NCBI GenBank assembly: GCA_964564785.1 | Contig: CAZMCT010000011.1 | Location: 1-52,037, forward strand | Length of the DNA stretch: 52,037 nt | Source: CAZMCT01 sp964564785 | GTDB lineage: Bacteria > Planctomycetota > Phycisphaerae > UBA1845 > Fen-1342 | Direction of reading: 5' to 3' | Shown here: positions 49,195 through 52,037 of the stretch, piece after piece | How the letters are laid out: each line of letters starts with the position of its first letter | Position numbering within the stretch: the first letter of the stretch is position 1 | Program-made: the position numbers and the translations under genes | Notes under the pieces: generated by a model | The model's input: only the letters and a program-made list of their open reading frames with translations | Told to the model about the DNA's origin: nothing | Database searches by the model: none

Positions 49195-50367
49195 GTGCGA
49201 CTGCGGCTGCTCTACCTCCTGCGAAACCTCGCGCGCAACCGGCTGCGCACGGTTCTGACTTGCGCCGCGGTCGCGCTGCCCATCACGATCTTCGTGCTCT
49301 CGACCGCGGTCATTGACGGCATCGAGCGCTTCCTCGACAACTCCGGGCGCCAGCTCCGTCTGGCCGTCACGCACAAGGCTTCGCTCGTCAACCCCCTCCC
49401 GCAGGGTCACCGCCTGAAGATCGAGGCGCTCGACCCGACCCGCCTGCGTCTCCGGGCCGTCTGCGGCTTCCGCTACATCGGCGGTCGGATCGACAACGAC
49501 CCCCGGCCCCTCTCGACCCTCGGCGCCGACGTCGACACCTTTCCGCTGGCCTTCCCCGAGCACCTGACCACGCCGGCCGAACTCGACGCCTGGCTGCGCG
49601 ACCGGCAGGCGCTCATCGTCGGTCGCGGCACGGCCGCCCAGTTCGGCTGGAAGGTGGGCGACCGTGTGACCATCCGGCCGTCGGTGCCGCCCTACGCCCC
49701 GATGGAGTTCCACATCGTCTCGACCGCGCCCGAGGCGGCCGACCCGATCACAAACTTCTGCCGCCGGGACTACCTCGAGGAAGAGGTCAAGCGCGGCGGC
49801 TGGTTTGAGGGGCTGGTGAGTTTCTTCTTCGTCAAGTGCGCCTCGCGCGGCGACCTCGAAGCCTTTCGCGGACAAATCGACGCCCTCTTCGCCAACACGC
49901 CCGACGAGACCCTCACACAGGACGAGAAGACGTTCATGAATCAGTTCATTCAGCAGCAATTCGATCTGCCGCGGAACCTCACGATCCTCGCCGCGCTCAC
50001 CGTCGGCGTCGCCGTCCTCGCCGCCGCCAACACCATGAGCATGAACTTCCGCGACCGGCTGAGCGAGTTCGCCACGCTGCGGGCCATCGGCTTCGGTAAC
50101 CGGCTCCTGCTGACCATCATCCAGTCCGAGAGTCTCCTGCTGTGCCTGGCCGGCGGCCTGCTCGGCGCGCTGGGGCCCTACCTCGCGTTCACCTATACAC
50201 CGCTCCGCGATCTCACGCTGCCGCTCATCCAACACCTGGAGATTCGGCCGCTGGTGTGTATCCAGGCCGTGGGCATCGCGGCCCTGATCGGCCTGCTGGC
50301 TGCGGCGTGGCCCTGCTGGCTCGCCGCCCGCCTCCAGGTGGCCGCCGCCTTTCGCATGCTCGAGTGA
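49195..50367 (+). CDS. FtsX/MacB-type ABC permease (type A, copy 2)
   Basis: 390 aa from GTG 49195 (MRLRLLYLLRNLARNRLRT). Paralogue of the permease at 46755: LRTVLTCAAVALPITIFVLS, a periplasmic domain with matching RAVCGFRYIGGR and DETLTQDEKTFMNQF, and C-terminal helices. A gap of 87 bases separates it from the first pair. Confidence 0.87.
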   Translation: MRLRLLYLLRNLARNRLRTVLTCAAVALPITIFVLSTAVIDGIERFLDNSGRQLRLAVTHKASLVNPLPQGHRLKIEALDPTRLRLRAVCGFRYIGGRIDNDPRPLSTLGADVDTFPLAFPEHLTTPAELDAWLRDRQALIVGRGTAAQFGWKVGDRVTIRPSVPPYAPMEFHIVSTAPEAADPITNFCRRDYLEEEVKRGGWFEGLVSFFFVKCASRGDLEAFRGQIDALFANTPDETLTQDEKTFMNQFIQQQFDLPRNLTILAALTVGVAVLAAANTMSMNFRDRLSEFATLRAIGFGNRLLLTIIQSESLLLCLAGGLLGALGPYLAFTYTPLRDLTLPLIQHLEIRPLVCIQAVGIAALIGLLAAAWPCWLAARLQVAAAFRMLE

Positions 50368-50369
50368 CC

Positions 50370-51560
50370 ATGGCCCTGCCGCTTTACTACAATTGGCGCA
50401 ATCTCATCGCCCGCCGGCTCAGCACCAGCCTGACCTTCATCGTCGTGGCCGTGGTCGTGTTCGTCCTCGCTCTGCTGCTCTCGTTCGCGGCCGGCATCCG
50501 CGCCTCGCTGGTGGCCAGCGGTTCGCCCGCCAACATCATCGTGCTCAAGCCCGGCGCCACCGCCGAAAGCACCAGCATCCTCACGCCCGAGGACACGGCC
50601 CGCCTGGTGCAGACGCCGGGCCTGGCCCGGGCCGGCGCCGACGCCGGCATCGTCCCCGCCGGGACGCCGCTGCTGAGCCCCGAGGTCTGCGTCCAGACCA
50701 CCATCCCCCGGGTGCGCGACGGCTCGGTCGCCAACGTCGCCGTGCGGGGCGTCGACGATGTCGCCTTCGCCGTGCACCCCGAGGTGCGTCTGGTGGAAGG
50801 CCGCCCGTTCACGCAAGGCGCGCTGGAGCTCATCGTCGGCCGCAACGCCCGGCAGCGGTTCGCCGGCCTGGAGCTCGGCGCCGCGCTGCCGCTCGGCCGC
50901 CAGGGCAACCGCATGTACCGCGTCGTGGGCGTCTTCGAGGCCGCGGGCGGCGCGCTCGAAAGCGAGCTCTGGGCCCCGCGCACCGTGCTGTCCGACTCGT
51001 ACCACCGCACGTTCGTCTCGAGCGTCTGCCTGCGGCTGGATTCGCCGGCCGACGTGCCCGCCGCGATCGCCTGCGTGAACGGGGCGTCCATCGGCCTGGA
51101 GGCCCGCGCCGAGACGACCTACTACGACGACCTGGCCGCCAAGACCCGCGAGATCGTCGTGCTCACGACCGTCCTCGTGGTCATCATGGCCATCGGGGCT
51201 ATGTTCGCCGTGACCAACACCATGTACTCCGCCGTCGATGCCCGCCGCGCCGAGATCGCCATGCTCCGCACCATCGGCTTCTCACGCCGCGCCATCCTCG
51301 TCGCGTTCGTGCTCGAGTCGCTCCTGATCTGCCTGACCGCGTGTGCGGCCGGCCTCACCGCCAGTTTGTTGCTCAACGGCACGCGTCAGGACTTCCTTTC
51401 CGATTCCACCTGGACCGTGCTGGCCTACGAGCTCCGCGTCACGCCCGGCATCATCGCCACCGCCCTGGTGACCGCGGTCATCGTGGGGGTCGTCGGGGCG
51501 GCCGCCCCGGCCGCCCCCGCCGCGCGGGTCAACAATCTCGAGGCCGTCCGGAAGGCCTAG
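50370..51560 (+). CDS. FtsX/MacB-type ABC permease (type B, copy 2)
   Basis: 396 aa. ATG 50370, two bases after the previous stop. Shares MALPL start, N-terminal helix (LTFIVVAVVVFVLALLLSFA), NVAVRGVDDVAFAVHPEVR and AEIAMLRTIGFSRRAIL with the permease at 47923. Completes the second A-B pair. Ends EAVRKA. Confidence 0.87.
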   Translation: MALPLYYNWRNLIARRLSTSLTFIVVAVVVFVLALLLSFAAGIRASLVASGSPANIIVLKPGATAESTSILTPEDTARLVQTPGLARAGADAGIVPAGTPLLSPEVCVQTTIPRVRDGSVANVAVRGVDDVAFAVHPEVRLVEGRPFTQGALELIVGRNARQRFAGLELGAALPLGRQGNRMYRVVGVFEAAGGALESELWAPRTVLSDSYHRTFVSSVCLRLDSPADVPAAIACVNGASIGLEARAETTYYDDLAAKTREIVVLTTVLVVIMAIGAMFAVTNTMYSAVDARRAEIAMLRTIGFSRRAILVAFVLESLLICLTACAAGLTASLLLNGTRQDFLSDSTWTVLAYELRVTPGIIATALVTAVIVGVVGAAAPAAPAARVNNLEAVRKA

Positions 51561-51620
51561 TCGGCGTCGTCCCGGCGGCTCGGCGCTGCCGCGCCGCCGC
51601 CATTCCGACGGAGTTCACGG

Positions 51621-51626
51621 TACAAT
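51621..51626 (+). promoter_or_regulatory. -10 element of a probably leaderless fusion-protein gene
   Basis: TACAAT, 8 bases before ATG 51635; no Shine-Dalgarno and no clear -35. Confidence 0.35.
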
Positions 51627-51634
51627 ATCAGCGA

Positions 51635-52037
51635 ATGTCCGATGCCCACGAACTCCGTGACCAGCTCCGCAGCCTGAGCATCCCGCGCGACCAGCGACCC
51701 GGCTCCGCGTCCGCGCGCCGCGCCGGCGCCGGCACCGCGCTGCTCGTGCTGCTCGTCTTGGCGCTCGGGGCGTACATCGCCTGGGACGCGCTGGGCCGCC
51801 CGCTGCCCCGTTCGGCGTCCCCGGCGAGCGCCCCCGCGGCCACCAAACCCGTCGCCTCGTCCGTGACCCGCCCGGTCGCCGAGGGACCCGCGGCCGTCCT
51901 CACCGCGACCGGAAAGATCGTCTCCGACCACCGCGTCGAAGTCGCGACGAAGGTCTCCGGCCAGATCGTGGCCCTGTACTTCGAGCAGGGCGATCGCGTG
52001 CAGGCCGGCCAGGTCCTGGCCCGACTCGACCAGGAGG
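51635..52037 (+). CDS. HlyD/MacA-type membrane fusion protein, N-terminal part (runs off the window)
   Basis: 134 residues are visible with no stop. Cytoplasmic N-terminus, membrane helix (~34-50, TALLVLLVLALGAYIAWDAL), Pro/Ala-rich linker, then the barrel-sandwich start VLTATGKIVSDHRVEVATK and VSGQIVALYFEQGDRVQAGQ, ending VLARLDQE, which is the lipoyl/biotinyl-like hybrid motif of MacA/HlyD proteins. It links an ABC transporter in the inner membrane to an outer-membrane channel. Partner of the permeases upstream. Confidence 0.85.
   Translation, partial: MSDAHELRDQLRSLSIPRDQRPGSASARRAGAGTALLVLLVLALGAYIAWDALGRPLPRSASPASAPAATKPVASSVTRPVAEGPAAVLTATGKIVSDHRVEVATKVSGQIVALYFEQGDRVQAGQVLARLDQE

Overview
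The window is GC-rich, densely coding chromosomal DNA from a Gram-negative bacterium, most likely a planctomycete (Planctomycetota, perhaps a Phycisphaerae-like lineage). This rests on lipid A genes (lpxD, lpxI) and an Mla-type lipid transporter, a PEP-CTERM exported protein, a Yip1/zinc-ribbon protein and a DUF4230 protein of kinds common in that phylum, a very large SecA, duplicated groEL, and abundant short palindromic repeats. Two runs of ten N (45492-45501, 45813-45822) show a draft, scaffolded assembly, perhaps metagenome-derived.

Layout. 1-2144: the 3' end of a probable glycosyltransferase, then lpxD-lpxI on the minus strand. 2330-7480: apgM, a small lipoprotein, pyruvate dehydrogenase-type E1 alpha and beta, and an EamA-type transporter. 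7608-13031: tRNA-Ser(GCU), a small unknown protein and a 1437-aa exported protein with an HExxH motif and NHL-like repeats. 13051-18478: mlaF/mlaE facing away from ftsK, then a DHH phosphoesterase. 18532-19380: a RAYT (REP-associated tyrosine transposase) inside its own REP palindromes. 19387-24138: efp-secA on the minus strand. 24631-32064: a seven-gene hdrC-hdrB-hdrA-flxD-flxC-flxB-flxA operon for a flavin-based NADH/heterodisulfide reductase complex. 32110-32368: a remote cluster of the same REP family. 32392-38629: minus-strand genes for envelope and membrane proteins (DUF4230 protein, a 51-aa membrane protein, PEP-CTERM protein, Yip1 protein, a frameshifted membrane protein, an ABC exporter). 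39157-45299: a chaperone block groEL1-groES-groEL2-dnaJ-grpE-fmdB-like. 45300-45976: a scaffold-gap zone with gene fragments. 45977-52037: an ABC transporter with one ATPase, four FtsX-type permeases in two duplicated pairs, and the start of a membrane fusion protein.

Themes. The most striking non-coding signal is repeat structure. A RAYT sits among GTGG-footed REP hairpins whose stems differ by compensating changes, and a second cluster lies 13 kb away. A separate class of imperfect inverted repeats fills many operon junctions, with the left arm at the stop codon and the right arm just before the next ribosome binding site. In several places repeats are translated, as C-terminal tails, in-frame insertions or a start region. 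Other points of interest are a SecA with two predicted N-terminal membrane helices, an EF-P with Asn at the loop tip, several probable leaderless starts, and the complete Flx-Hdr operon. Everything was read by eye; no database search was run.
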